A stretch of DNA of 64,000 nucleotides, from NCBI GenBank assembly GCA_964559835.1, contig CAZLJE010000018.1:45540-109539 (forward strand), written 5' to 3'. The stretch comes from DAISJI01 sp964559835 (GTDB lineage: Bacteria; Acidobacteriota; Terriglobia; Terriglobales; Acidobacteriaceae). The notes beneath the pieces were generated by a model. It was not told the DNA's origin. It worked only from the letters and a program-made list of their open reading frames with translations, and did not search any database. Shown in pieces: positions 1 to 7,670 of the stretch; the stretch's first letter is position 1; every line of letters begins with the position of its first letter. A program made the translations under genes and the position numbers.

Positions 1-1
1 G

Positions 2-787
2 GAATTTACGGCCATCGACGTCGGACAGGCCGATTCGACGCTGATCATCACGCCCGAGGGCCGGACGGTGCTGGTGGATGCCGCCGGATCGTTCGGGCCG
101 TTCCAGTCGGAATTCGATTTCGGTGAGGACGTGATCTCGCCGTACCTGTGGTCGCGCGGCATCACCCGGCTGGACGCGGTGGCGATCACGCACGGACACT
201 CCGACCACATCGGCGGGATGCATAGCGTGATCGCGAACTTCCGCCCGCGCGAGCTCTGGATCGGACCCAATGCGCCAGATCGCATGCTGGACTCTGTGGT
301 CGAGCAGGCGCGCTCGGCGGGAATGACGGTCCGGACGCTGGCGGTCCCGGATGAATTCTCGTTTGGCGGAGCAGGATTTCGTGTCTTCTCGCCGCCGAAG
401 GGTTGGGAAACAAAAGACAAGGTCCGGAACCAGGATTCGCTGGTGCTGCGCGCGAGTTACGGCGAGACATCGGCCTTGATCACCGGCGATGCCGACAAAA
501 AGATGGAGCGCAGGATGCTGCTGGAGACGCCGCGAGCGACGCTGCTGCACGTCGCGCATAATGGCAGCGCGACGTCGACATCGGTCGAGTTCTTACAAGC
601 GGTGCAGCCCCGTTACGCTGTGATTTCGGTGGGACGGAAAAACCAGTTTCGGCATCCGCGGCAGGAGGTGCTGGAGCGGCTGGCCGCCCAAGGGGTCATT
701 ACCTATCGCACCGACGTGAATGGGGCATCCTCGTTCTTGCTCGACGGCAAAACTATCACGGTTGTTCCGGCGTGGCTTCGTCAGTGA
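2..787 (+). CDS. ComEC/Rec2-type metallo-beta-lactamase domain, 5' truncated by the window edge
   Basis: The open frame enters from before base 1 and stops at 785-787. The first visible residues (AIDVGQADSTLI) are the typical beginning of the beta-lactamase-like domain that closes ComEC/Rec2 DNA-uptake channels. The metal-binding motif HGHSDH follows, and a later GDAD and HNGS fit the same fold. In ComEC this C-terminal domain is thought to degrade or process the non-transported strand at the membrane during natural transformation. The membrane competence domain would lie upstream of the window. A free-standing MBL hydrolase cannot be excluded. The 3' end overlaps the convergent DUF2007 gene by 32 bp. 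Confidence 0.8.
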   Translation, partial: EFTAIDVGQADSTLIITPEGRTVLVDAAGSFGPFQSEFDFGEDVISPYLWSRGITRLDAVAITHGHSDHIGGMHSVIANFRPRELWIGPNAPDRMLDSVVEQARSAGMTVRTLAVPDEFSFGGAGFRVFSPPKGWETKDKVRNQDSLVLRASYGETSALITGDADKKMERRMLLETPRATLLHVAHNGSATSTSVEFLQAVQPRYAVISVGRKNQFRHPRQEVLERLAAQGVITYRTDVNGASSFLLDGKTITVVPAWLRQ

Positions 788-1040
788 CGTCGCAATCCGT
801 CAGGGGCTCCCGGCCCGATTGTTCGATCAATGCGCGCGCGTCGACCGCCTGTTCCGCGGGGACCCGTATGATCAAGCCGCCGACCCCAGGCAAAACATCG
901 AGGGGCACCTCGCCGGTCATGAGTGCCGGGATGCCCGCAGATTCCAAAAGTCCTTTGACTACCAGGGCTTCGGGTTCGTCCATCGTTTCGAAGACATCTA
1001 CGAGTTCGTCGTGTTCGTGCGACACCGGTTGAGTGGCCAT
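756..1040 (-). CDS. DUF2007 family small protein (putative signal-transducing protein)
   Basis: 94 aa. The central segment EALVVKGLLESAGIPALMTGE, followed by a predicted beta strand LIIRVPAEQAVDARALIEQ, matches the DUF2007 pattern, a small alpha/beta domain annotated as a putative signal-transducing unit of unknown ligand. The acidic N-terminus and the absence of a signal peptide or membrane segment suggest a cytoplasmic protein. It is convergent with the ComEC-like gene and overlaps its 3' end. No partner gene is adjacent, so its role here is not known. Confidence 0.7.
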   Translation of the reverse strand: MATQPVSHEHDELVDVFETMDEPEALVVKGLLESAGIPALMTGEVPLDVLPGVGGLIIRVPAEQAVDARALIEQSGREPLTDCDVTDEATPEQP

Positions 1041-1073
1041 TATTCCTCTCCCGTGCTTGGATGCAAGAAGCGA

Positions 1074-1102
1074 CTGGTAAACGGCGAAAAGCGCGTTATG
1101 AT
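1074..1102 (+). promoter_or_regulatory. Candidate sigma-70 promoter for the transcript ending at 1354
   Basis: A good -10 element TATGAT lies at 1097-1102. The best -35 at 17 bp spacing is the weak CTGGTA at 1074-1079. It points into the non-coding stretch 1105-1376. Confidence 0.4.
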
Positions 1103-1107
1103 GCGCT

Positions 1108-1354
1108 TAAATCGTAGCAGACATCGAGAACTATGGCGGCGGAGAACGCGTCTGTGCGGTGTTTCCGGTCCCGACTCGGAACAGTCTGCATTGGGGTGAG
1201 TTGAGGGTGGGCGTTTTTTCAGCTACCAGCGACCTGCACGCGTACGCTGCAACGGGCAGAGGGTCCGGGTCATCCAATCGTACGAACGATCTTTGTCAGA
1301 ATCCGCGCGGACGAAGGTGTCCGCCCGCAGGCCGCTTGAGCGGCCTCTATTTTT
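1108..1354 (+). ncRNA. Candidate structured small RNA or transcript leader of unknown family
   Basis: The 336 bp between DUF2007 and the gene at 1377 hold no convincing ORF. They do hold a promoter-like element near 1100 and, at the other end, an intrinsic terminator on the same strand. Inside are several local hairpins: GTTTCCG pairing with CGGAAC near 1162-1184, and GCGGAC/GTCCGC at 1307-1324. A transcript of roughly 245 nt is implied. It was compared by eye with 6S, 4.5S/SRP, tmRNA and RNase P signatures and matched none. It may instead be a terminator-controlled leader of the gene at 1377. Confidence 0.4.
1329..1354 (+). terminator. Intrinsic terminator just upstream of the 1377 gene
   Basis: Stem AGGCCGC / GCGGCCT with TTGA loop, followed by CTATTTTT. 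No protein gene upstream on this strand needs it, which is the main argument for a separate small RNA or an attenuated leader. Confidence 0.65.
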
Positions 1355-1376
1355 CGGAGTCGTAACGAGGGTACCC

Positions 1377-1652
1377 ATGGAATACGCGGAACCGCGAGCA
1401 TCCCACGCCGCACAATCGAAGAGTGAACTGGAAGAGGAAGCGCGCAAGATCCGCCGCCTGCAAACGGTCATGAACATGGTGATGTCGGAGATCGCGATGA
1501 GCTCAGACATGACGGTCGAGCTGGCGTCGGAGATGGCGGCGAACATGCGGCGCTATGCACTGTCGCTGTTTCCGGGAAAAGAACTCGCGTGGGACCTGAT
1601 CTACAAGCCGCGACTGCAGCGGCTGATGAACGAGAGGTTCAGACTGCAGTAA
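1377..1652 (+). CDS. Hypothetical protein, 91 aa
   Basis: I do not recognise this family. The chosen ATG gives a short polar N-terminus. A Glu/Lys-rich helix with many Met residues (MNMVMSEIAMSSDMTVELASEM) follows, then a basic C-terminus (YKPRLQRLMNERFRLQ). The frame is open for 28 codons further upstream, but those codons run through the terminator hairpin, so ATG 1377 is preferred. No signal peptide or membrane segment is seen; the composition suggests a small helical cytoplasmic protein. Confidence 0.55.
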   Translation: MEYAEPRASHAAQSKSELEEEARKIRRLQTVMNMVMSEIAMSSDMTVELASEMAANMRRYALSLFPGKELAWDLIYKPRLQRLMNERFRLQ

Positions 1653-1719
1653 GAACGGGCTGTGGGCGTTGGGCTTTAGGAAACCGCATCCGTACGAACG
1701 GTCGTCGTACTCCGATCCT

Positions 1720-2952
1720 TCACGCAGTCAATATCACACATTTCAGATACGCCGTTTCCGGAACACTGAGCAGGACGGGGTGGTCTTGCGACTGGCCGCG
1801 GCGTTCGAGTACTTTCAGCGGGCGGCGCGCATCGAAGCTGGCGGCGCGCAGCATCTCCAGAAAATCTGCCTCGCTGACGTGGAACGAGCAGGAGCACGTG
1901 ACCAGCACGCCGCCGGGGCGGAGCATCTTTAACGCGCGCAGGTTCAGCTCCTTGTAGCCGCGCATGGCGGTGTCGAGTGTCTTTTTGGCTTTTGCGAATG
2001 CCGGCGGATCGAGGACGATGGTGTCGTACTGTTCGCCGACGCTGGAGTAGTCCTTCAGCAGATCGAAGGCGTTGGCTTCGATCCATTCGATGTTGCTCGA
2101 GTGCTGCTCGCGGTTGAGTTGCTCGTTCTGCTCCGCGACTTCGAGCGCCGGGCGGGAGCTGTCGACCGCACTGACCTGATCGCAACGGCGCGCAAGGTGG
2201 AGCGCGAAGCCGCCCTGGTAGGTGAAGACGTCGAGGGCGCGACCACGGGCATATTTCGCGGCTGCGGCGTAATTCTGGCGCTGGTCGAGAAAGGCGCCGG
2301 TCTTCTGGCCGCCGAGGCCGTGGAAGTTGAACATCACCCCGTTCAGTTGAAACGTCGTGTCCTGCTTGTTGCCGTGCAGCAGGCCTTCGTCGCGCGGCGG
2401 GAGGGCTTCGAGCTTGCGGATTCGAGGGTCGACGTTCTCTATGACTCCGGCCGGCGAGAGCTGTTGGACAAGTTCTTCGAGGACCAGATCGCGGATCTCC
2501 TGGCGGTCCATCGCCTGGGTCAGCACCTGGAGCGCGAGGACGTCGTTGTACTTGTCGATGACGAGGCCGGGAAGGCCATCGGCTTCGCTGAAGATGAGGC
2601 GATACGCGTCCGTGTTCTCGACAATGCGCCCGCGGTATTCGATGGCTGCCTGTACGCGGCGCCGGAGTTCAGGGAGAAGATCGACGGTTTTGATCTTCTC
2701 AATACCCAGGAAACGTAGCGCTATCTGCGAGGAACTCGAATAGAGCGCGGTGCCGAGGAACTTGCCGGCTTCGTCGAGAACGGTGACCAGGGAGGCGGGG
2801 GCGAGTTCGTCCTGCTTGAGGATGTCGGAGCGGTAGACCCAGACGTGGCCGTGGCGGAGTCGGGCGGAGGCGCGCCAGTGCACGGTGACCGTGGGATGAG
2901 TCGCTGCTGGACGCGACGCTTTCTCGCGAACGCGCGCTGTAGAATTCACCAT
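1720..2952 (-). CDS. rlmI: Class I SAM-dependent rRNA methyltransferase, RlmI family
   Basis: 410 aa with an N-terminal PUA-like RNA-binding part (WRASARLRHGHVWVYRSDI), a middle EEHD-type region, and a C-terminal Rossmann methyltransferase. Key motifs are FLDQRQN, the SAM-binding stretch ending AVDSSRPALEVAEQN, the catalytic-region motif DPPAFAK, and TCSCSFHV. E. coli RlmI makes m5C1962 in 23S rRNA; the same reaction is inferred here. ATG 2952 is chosen; 13 further codons upstream are open but overlap the divergent gene's leader. A degenerate repeat lies past its 3' end. Confidence 0.85.
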   Translation of the reverse strand: MVNSTARVREKASRPAATHPTVTVHWRASARLRHGHVWVYRSDILKQDELAPASLVTVLDEAGKFLGTALYSSSSQIALRFLGIEKIKTVDLLPELRRRVQAAIEYRGRIVENTDAYRLIFSEADGLPGLVIDKYNDVLALQVLTQAMDRQEIRDLVLEELVQQLSPAGVIENVDPRIRKLEALPPRDEGLLHGNKQDTTFQLNGVMFNFHGLGGQKTGAFLDQRQNYAAAAKYARGRALDVFTYQGGFALHLARRCDQVSAVDSSRPALEVAEQNEQLNREQHSSNIEWIEANAFDLLKDYSSVGEQYDTIVLDPPAFAKAKKTLDTAMRGYKELNLRALKMLRPGGVLVTCSCSFHVSEADFLEMLRAASFDARRPLKVLERRGQSQDHPVLLSVPETAYLKCVILTA

Positions 2953-2977
2953 ATGGGAATTGTATCGGAGGGCTGTT

Positions 2978-3187
2978 ATGGTCCGCCGCAAGCGGGCGAC
3001 AAAGCGCTTACCAGCAACTAAGAAGGCTCAGGCGCCTGCGCGTCGCAAACAGTCGGGAATTGCTGAACGGTTGATGAAGATTGCAAAGGAATCTGCGCCG
3101 CTGTGGAAAGAGCCGTTCCGCTCCATGACTCAGAAGGAGCTTGATGACCTGCTGTACGACGACCGTGGTTTACCGCGTGAAGACTGA
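2978..3187 (+). CDS. Small protein with a VapB/PSK-type antitoxin C-terminus, no toxin partner
   Basis: 69 aa from an ATG with GGAGG six bases upstream. Residues from about 28 on (IAERLMKIAKESAPLWKEPFRS, then LLYDDRGLPRED) resemble the toxin-neutralising tail of VapB antitoxins of the PSK transcription-factor family, which typically end in a LLYDERGLPR-like stretch. The usual N-terminal DNA-binding half is missing and replaced by a very basic Lys/Arg/Ala segment. Downstream there is no PIN-domain gene, only the end of the convergent zinc-ribbon gene. It is probably a relic or solitary antitoxin. The family call comes from the tail only. Confidence 0.5.
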   Translation: MVRRKRATKRLPATKKAQAPARRKQSGIAERLMKIAKESAPLWKEPFRSMTQKELDDLLYDDRGLPRED

Positions 3188-3193
3188 TGCGGC

Positions 3194-4258
3194 TTACTGC
3201 CCGCTCGGTGGGGCGGCGGCTTCGGTCTGCGGCTGCGGCTCGGGAATCTGCATCTTCAGATCCTCCAGCATCATCTCCGGCAAGCCGTCTTTCACTTCGT
3301 CGATATGCGGGTTGGGGTGGACATCCATACGCGTGCCCGCCTTGATGTAATCGGCGAATTCATCCTGGAAGATCCTGCCGGTGTGGCGGACGGTCTTATT
3401 GAGAGGGTGTCCGTCCTGCGCGTCGAATATGCGGCAGGCGCAATTGCCCTTCTCGTTCACCATTCCGACGAACACACCGTGCTCGCCGATGGTCGGAACG
3501 TAGTACCAGGCTTTCTCGATGCGATCGCTGATGCCGCCGAGGCTTGCGTCCTCGCGCTCGGGGTTATACCAGAGGATGCGGTGGCAGGAGTCGCAGATGA
3601 TGATCTGCTCATTGGTGCGGACGTCGTTGTAGACCTGCGGGCGCAGCATCACCTGGCAGACGCCGCACTTGTGATCGATGGCCTCCGCCAGCGCCGTACC
3701 CCGAAGCTTCAACACGCGGTCGTACTGCCGGAGCGTGCTTTCCTGGATGGCGCCGCGCAGCGTGTCGCGCTTGCCTCTCCACTCCTTCAGCAGCTTTTCG
3801 TCTTCTTCCGTTCGGGCGCGCGCGTCGGCTTTTTCCTTCTCGATCTCGGCGGTTTCCGCCTTCAGGTCGGCTTCGGCGCGCTTCAGATTGGCGGTCAGAG
3901 ACTCGGCTGAGACCATCTGCTCGAGGATCTTGTCTTCGTTCTCACGTATGTGCTGCTGCGCGTATTCGACTTCCTGCGTGAGCGCCCTGTACTCCTGGTT
4001 GGTCTTCACGCCGAGCATCTGGTCGCGATATTTCGATATTTTCTGCTGCAGGTCCTGGATGGCGCTCTCGTACTTGCGCTTGTTGGCTTCGCCGGTCTTG
4101 ATTTCGGCTTCGGCGTCGGCTTTGCGCTTGCGGGCGTCAGCCAATTGCTCTTCGATAGCGGCCACGCGCTTGGGCAGCGCGGCGACCTCGGCATTGAGTC
4201 GGGCAATCTCGCGGTCCGCGACTTGCAATTCCTGCAGATTCTTTATGTCTGGGTGCAT
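3194..4258 (-). CDS. Coiled-coil C4-type zinc-ribbon protein with a long C-terminal extension
   Basis: 354 aa. Residues 5-185 are a long charged coiled coil (two-helix hairpin), followed by a zinc ribbon with C198-x2-C201 and C222-x2-C225. This is the layout of the DUF164/CT398-like family, proposed to act as adaptors in nucleic-acid or secretion contexts. Family members usually end just after the ribbon. Here about 130 further residues follow (WYYVPTIGEHGVFVGMVNE, then CACRIFDAQDGHPL), of no recognised fold. ATG 4258 is chosen because upstream codons overlap the divergent small membrane gene's leader. Confidence 0.75.
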   Translation of the reverse strand: MHPDIKNLQELQVADREIARLNAEVAALPKRVAAIEEQLADARKRKADAEAEIKTGEANKRKYESAIQDLQQKISKYRDQMLGVKTNQEYRALTQEVEYAQQHIRENEDKILEQMVSAESLTANLKRAEADLKAETAEIEKEKADARARTEEDEKLLKEWRGKRDTLRGAIQESTLRQYDRVLKLRGTALAEAIDHKCGVCQVMLRPQVYNDVRTNEQIIICDSCHRILWYNPEREDASLGGISDRIEKAWYYVPTIGEHGVFVGMVNEKGNCACRIFDAQDGHPLNKTVRHTGRIFQDEFADYIKAGTRMDVHPNPHIDEVKDGLPEMMLEDLKMQIPEPQPQTEAAAPPSGQ

Positions 4259-4391
4259 CAGGACTTCGGATTTCCTCAGAAAATTGTAGCACGCGGCGTT
4301 GACGATGCGCCGCCACACGCCGCCACCGCACCAGTAGGCGTAAGTGTTTTCCCCGATTGAGCCGGAGTTCAGCACTACCTACCATGGTTCG

Positions 4392-4655
4392 ATGATTCCG
4401 GAGATCTCACGCCTGCTGCTCGGACTGCTGATCGCGTTCTTCCATCGTCCGTTCGCCGACTTCATGCTGCGGCAGGAACGGGTGCTGGTCGTCATGTTCC
4501 GGCAGCGCGGTGTGCCGTACCCGGCCACTCCAACCACGGAAACGACGCGGAATTTTTATTTCGGCATCGGCATCGCTCTCGCCATGTATGAACTGGTGCG
4601 CATCTGGATGATGCTGCACCCGACCGCGCCGATCTCCACGTTCTTCATCGGCTAA
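4392..4655 (+). CDS. Hypothetical small membrane protein, 87 aa
   Basis: Two hydrophobic segments (ISRLLLGLLIAFF and FYFGIGIALAMYELVRIWMM) flank a basic loop (RQERVLVVMFRQRGVPYP). No family is recognised. ATG 4392 is the first start that does not run through the promoter region shared with the divergent zinc-ribbon gene. Likely an inner-membrane protein with a cytoplasmic loop. Confidence 0.55.
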   Translation: MIPEISRLLLGLLIAFFHRPFADFMLRQERVLVVMFRQRGVPYPATPTTETTRNFYFGIGIALAMYELVRIWMMLHPTAPISTFFIG

Positions 4656-4719
4656 CTTCCGGTTTCCCGCAATTTGCTTCTAACCTGAGGGCGTTGCGTC
4701 CGGTGACGTGCTCGCTGCC

Positions 4720-4728
4720 TGCTAAAAT
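4720..4728 (+). promoter_or_regulatory. Extended -10 promoter element before queD
   Basis: TGCTAAAAT is a good extended -10 about 55 bases before the queD start. A GTGAC/GTCAC inverted repeat lies between it and the gene. I looked for a preQ1 riboswitch here and did not find one. Confidence 0.45.
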
Positions 4729-4781
4729 AGTGGGTTCACAAGACTGTGTGACGCCTCCAGTGTCACGCGGGTGCGGAGAGT

Positions 4782-5159
4782 ATGTTCGAAGTCAGCGTTG
4801 AAGACACATTTGCGGCGGGACACGCGCTGCGCGGTTACCGCGGCAAGTGCGAAAATCCGCACGGACACAATTACAAAGTCCAGATCACCCTCGCGGGCGA
4901 GAGCCTCGACAACATCGGCCTGCTCTACGACTTCAAGGACCTGAAGGCGACGATGGGTGAGGTCGTCGACCGGCTCGACCACCAGTACCTGAACGACATC
5001 GCTCCCTTCCAAGAGCTGAACCCCTCGGCCGAGAACATGGCGCGCTACTTCTACCAGGAGTGCACGGCGAAGCTGAACGCTGCTACGGACGGCCGCGTCC
5101 GCGTAAAGCAGGTCAAGATCTGGGAGACCGACACCACCACGGCCACGTATTTCGAGTAA
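4782..5159 (+). CDS. queD: 6-carboxy-5,6,7,8-tetrahydropterin synthase (QueD)
   Basis: 125 aa, a complete small PTPS-family enzyme. Zinc ligands are His14, His27 and His29 (AAGHAL, NPHGHNY), with the catalytic Cys23 just before them. LLYDFKDLK and the conserved LNPSAENMARYFY also fit QueD. The reaction converts dihydroneopterin triphosphate to 6-carboxytetrahydropterin, the second step to preQ0 and queuosine. It is separated from queE/queC by one inverted gene but points the same way, so the set reads as a broken que cluster. Confidence 0.93.
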   Translation: MFEVSVEDTFAAGHALRGYRGKCENPHGHNYKVQITLAGESLDNIGLLYDFKDLKATMGEVVDRLDHQYLNDIAPFQELNPSAENMARYFYQECTAKLNAATDGRVRVKQVKIWETDTTTATYFE

Positions 5160-5160
5160 A

Positions 5161-5247
5161 GATTGGCTTTGGGCGTTGGGTTTTGGGCTTTACGAAGTTC
5201 GAGTGAAATCCAGTCCTGCCTAATGCCCAACGCCTAAAGCCCTTATT
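5161..5247. repeat. Degenerate word repeat, inverted arms (GGGCGTTGGG/CTTTAGG type)
   Basis: The left arm near 5163-5190 (GGGCGTTGGG, GGGCTTT) is mirrored at 5221-5245 (GCCCAACGCC, AAAGCCC). The same word occurs once more at about 1660-1680 (GGGCGTTGGGCTTTAGG). Confidence 0.7.
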
Positions 5248-6715
5248 TCACTACTGCCGTAAAGACTTCTTCCATAGCTCCCACGGAGCAGTTCGGCAGC
5301 GACTGCTGGTTGCGCCGGCTGTCGGTCCAGATCGGGTGCGAGGTCCCGCCGAACGACACCAATCCCGCATAATCGCCTTGCTGGTTGCCGTAGTCGATGG
5401 CGCTGCACGGATACACGCCGTTGCAATCGTGTTCGTTCGAGCTGACATCGCTCACCCGCGTATTCGGCGAACCGAACGAGACGCCACCATTGGTGGATTG
5501 CGTGAAGTAGTAATCGGTCATGTAGCGCGAGCCGGTCAGGTCGTTGCGCGTATCGTAGAAGGCAACATTGACCGCGCCGTTCGTGGGGTCAACCGAAAGC
5601 CAGTGGTTGAAGCGATCCACCGCGAAGTTCAGGTTGTCGGTGACAGAGGCCGGCTTCGTCCACGAGTTGCCGAAATCATCCGAGTAGGACAGGAAGATGT
5701 CCGTATCGGCGCCTGCAAGGTCCATCCACGAGCAGTAGAGACGTCCGTTGTGCGCACCGCCCGAGACATCCACGCCGCACGACGGATACACCAGTGCGCC
5801 GCGGGAGAACTCGGCAGGAATGGCGATATCGAAAGCCAGGTTCTTGCTCGCCACTACCGCCGGCTTTCCCCAGGTGGCGCCGCCGTCGAACGACCGGTTC
5901 ACGACGATGGTGTTCGCGAGGTAGTCGTTCCAGGCGACGTAGACTTCGCCATTCGGTCCGACAAACGGCTGAGCACCGATCGCGCCGCTCGGGCCGGAAG
6001 GCGCATCGATGCGGCGGACCGCGAAAGTGGCGCCGTGGTCGAAGGAGTTCGCGAGCAGGATGCCACCGCCGCTGGAGCCGCCGCTGGCCGCGTCCCAAGC
6101 GAGATAAACATTGTCGCGGAACTGGCTGTTGGTGTTCGTGTCGGCGGCAATCATTGGCTTGTCATTGAAGTGGTCGCCGCCGGTGCTGAAATTAAAGTAG
6201 GTGACGTTCGGATAAGTGGCGCCACCATCGGAAGAGCGGGCGACCGCCATCTCTGTGCCATTGACGCCGTTCCCGTTCCCGAAGAAGACGACGATGTATC
6301 CGTAGAACACATTGCCTTGGGTGTCGAAGGCGAGCGTCGGGTCGGAACCGAATCGCGTGCCGTTCCCGATCGCCGCCGGCAGGGGCAGGTCCACGCCGCC
6401 CCACGAGGAGCCGCTGTCGGTCGAGAAATATCCGCGCATCGGGAGACGAAAGATCTCGTTCGATCCCGCGGCGAGCGTCTTGCTCTTGTTCGGGTTCAGG
6501 GTGATGAACACCTCGCTCTGCGGGCCGCATTCGTTCGATACATCAACGTTGCTGCCGACACCCAGCGAACCGCCGCTGTTGGCGCCGATGTTCCCGCCGC
6601 CTTTCTTGACCAATTGTTGGTACTTGTTCCACCAGGTGGGGTGATTCGAGTTGTTCGTTTGTGCCGTTGCGATCACGGCGGCGAAGATGACGCTGGCCAG
6701 GAGAAAACGCTTCAA
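5243..6715 (-). CDS. Secreted Asp-box (BNR/sialidase-like) repeat protein
   Basis: 490 aa with a clear signal peptide (MKRFLLASVIFAAVIATAQ). At least five Asp-box-like motifs are spread along the chain: SSDGGATY, SFDHGATF, SFDGGATW, SDDFGNSW, TNGGVSFG. These are the S-x-D-x-G-x-T-W turns of six-bladed beta propellers seen in sialidases and many non-enzymatic secreted proteins. Catalytic Arg triads were not confirmed, so enzymatic activity is uncertain. The start is TTG at 6715, set by AAAGGAG eight bases upstream. The gene is inserted in opposite orientation between queD and queE. Confidence 0.75.
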   Translation of the reverse strand: MKRFLLASVIFAAVIATAQTNNSNHPTWWNKYQQLVKKGGGNIGANSGGSLGVGSNVDVSNECGPQSEVFITLNPNKSKTLAAGSNEIFRLPMRGYFSTDSGSSWGGVDLPLPAAIGNGTRFGSDPTLAFDTQGNVFYGYIVVFFGNGNGVNGTEMAVARSSDGGATYPNVTYFNFSTGGDHFNDKPMIAADTNTNSQFRDNVYLAWDAASGGSSGGGILLANSFDHGATFAVRRIDAPSGPSGAIGAQPFVGPNGEVYVAWNDYLANTIVVNRSFDGGATWGKPAVVASKNLAFDIAIPAEFSRGALVYPSCGVDVSGGAHNGRLYCSWMDLAGADTDIFLSYSDDFGNSWTKPASVTDNLNFAVDRFNHWLSVDPTNGAVNVAFYDTRNDLTGSRYMTDYYFTQSTNGGVSFGSPNTRVSDVSSNEHDCNGVYPCSAIDYGNQQGDYAGLVSFGGTSHPIWTDSRRNQQSLPNCSVGAMEEVFTAVVK

Positions 6716-6798
6716 GGGAATCTCCTTTAGGGGAGGAGCTCGGACTGCGCCGGGGAATTATGCATGTGCGCCAGAATTCGCGCAAATGGCGCGAAAAC

Positions 6799-6893
6799 AA
6801 GTACTAAGCACTAAGTACCGAGAACCGACATGTCATATCCGGCTGCGCTCAAATCCACGTTGTCATGAGTCGCTACTCATTACTCGGTACTTT
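6799..6893. repeat. Degenerate word repeat, inverted arms (AAGTACTAAG / ACTCGGTACT)
   Basis: The left arm 6799-6829 runs AAGTACT-AAGCACT-AAGTACC-GAGAACC. The right arm 6866-6893 is its approximate reverse complement (GAGTCGCT-ACTCATT-ACTCGGTACT). It fills most of the queE leader. Confidence 0.75.
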
Positions 6894-6914
6894 TCTGCGA
6901 GAATAAAGGCTTCC

Positions 6915-7595
6915 ATGTACGTCATCGAGATTTACCGGTCGATACAAGGCGAGAGCTCCTTTACCGGGATGCCGTGTACCTTCGTGCGCCTGGCCGGGTG
7001 CAACCTGCGCTGCGACTGGTGTGACAGCGAATACACCTTCACGGGCGGACGGAAGATGTCGCTCGAAGCGGTGGAGGAGGAAGTAAGGCGACTTTCGCCC
7101 ACGGGGCTGGTGGAGATCACCGGCGGCGAGCCGATGCTCCAGGAGAGCGAGGTCGTGCCGCTGATGGAGCGGCTGCTCGCATCGGAGTACGAGGTGTTGC
7201 TGGAGACGAGCGGCGAGCGTCCGCTGGAGCGCGTGCCGAATGCGGTGCACAAGATCGTGGACGTGAAGTGCCCGGATTCCGGAGAATTCGGCACATTCCG
7301 CGTGGAAAACCTGGCGGCGCTCGGTCCGGCGGATGAGGTGAAATTTGTCATCGCATCGCGCGCCGACTACGATTTCGCCCGGGACTTTACGCGCGGCCAC
7401 GAGCTGGTGCGGCGGACGGGCGGAGTGATCTTCTCGCCCGCGTTCCGTAAGGATGCGCGCGAGGCTCGCGATGCATCGCACTGCCTGGTCGATCCTCGCG
7501 AATTGGCGGAGTGGATCGTGGAGGACGGGCTGACCGTGCGCCTGGGGCTGCAGATCCACAAGTTCATCTGGGCGCCGGAAACGAAGGGCGTGTAA
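6915..7595 (+). CDS. queE: 7-carboxy-7-deazaguanine synthase (QueE), radical SAM
   Basis: 226 aa. The radical-SAM iron-sulfur motif is the shortened CNLRCDWC (Cys29, Cys33, Cys36), typical of QueE. The N-terminus YVIEIYRSIQGES and the GGEP motif are also diagnostic. It rearranges 6-carboxytetrahydropterin to 7-carboxy-7-deazaguanine using SAM, a 4Fe-4S cluster and Mg. ATG 6915 is preferred; the frame is open further up but only through the inverted word repeat. queC follows after 75 bases. Confidence 0.93.
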   Translation: MYVIEIYRSIQGESSFTGMPCTFVRLAGCNLRCDWCDSEYTFTGGRKMSLEAVEEEVRRLSPTGLVEITGGEPMLQESEVVPLMERLLASEYEVLLETSGERPLERVPNAVHKIVDVKCPDSGEFGTFRVENLAALGPADEVKFVIASRADYDFARDFTRGHELVRRTGGVIFSPAFRKDAREARDASHCLVDPRELAEWIVEDGLTVRLGLQIHKFIWAPETKGV

Positions 7596-7596
7596 G

Positions 7597-7670
7597 GAAT
7601 CGCCGATTGTCGATTGACGATTGCCGATTGGAAAATGATGACCGCAGGGGACGCAGAGGTACACAGGGTC
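7597..7670 (+). repeat. Two degenerate word repeats between queE and queC
   Basis: Bases 7597-7631 are four copies of a CGATTGNC-like word. 7638-7670 is a CAGGGGACGCAGAGG-type stretch of the wider CTCTGCG family. Both sit directly before the preferred queC start. Confidence 0.7.

Noticed and set aside
1108..1354. 6S RNA, SRP RNA or RNase P RNA
   Set aside because: Characteristic conserved boxes and the long central-bubble helix could not be found; left as unknown.
4656..4781. preQ1 riboswitch before queD
   Set aside because: No match to preQ1-I or preQ1-II conserved segments; only a promoter and a small dyad are seen.
5336..6730. 464-codon open frame on the plus strand
   Set aside because: Exact antisense of the Asp-box protein, Arg/Val-rich composition typical of shadow frames in high-GC DNA, no motif.
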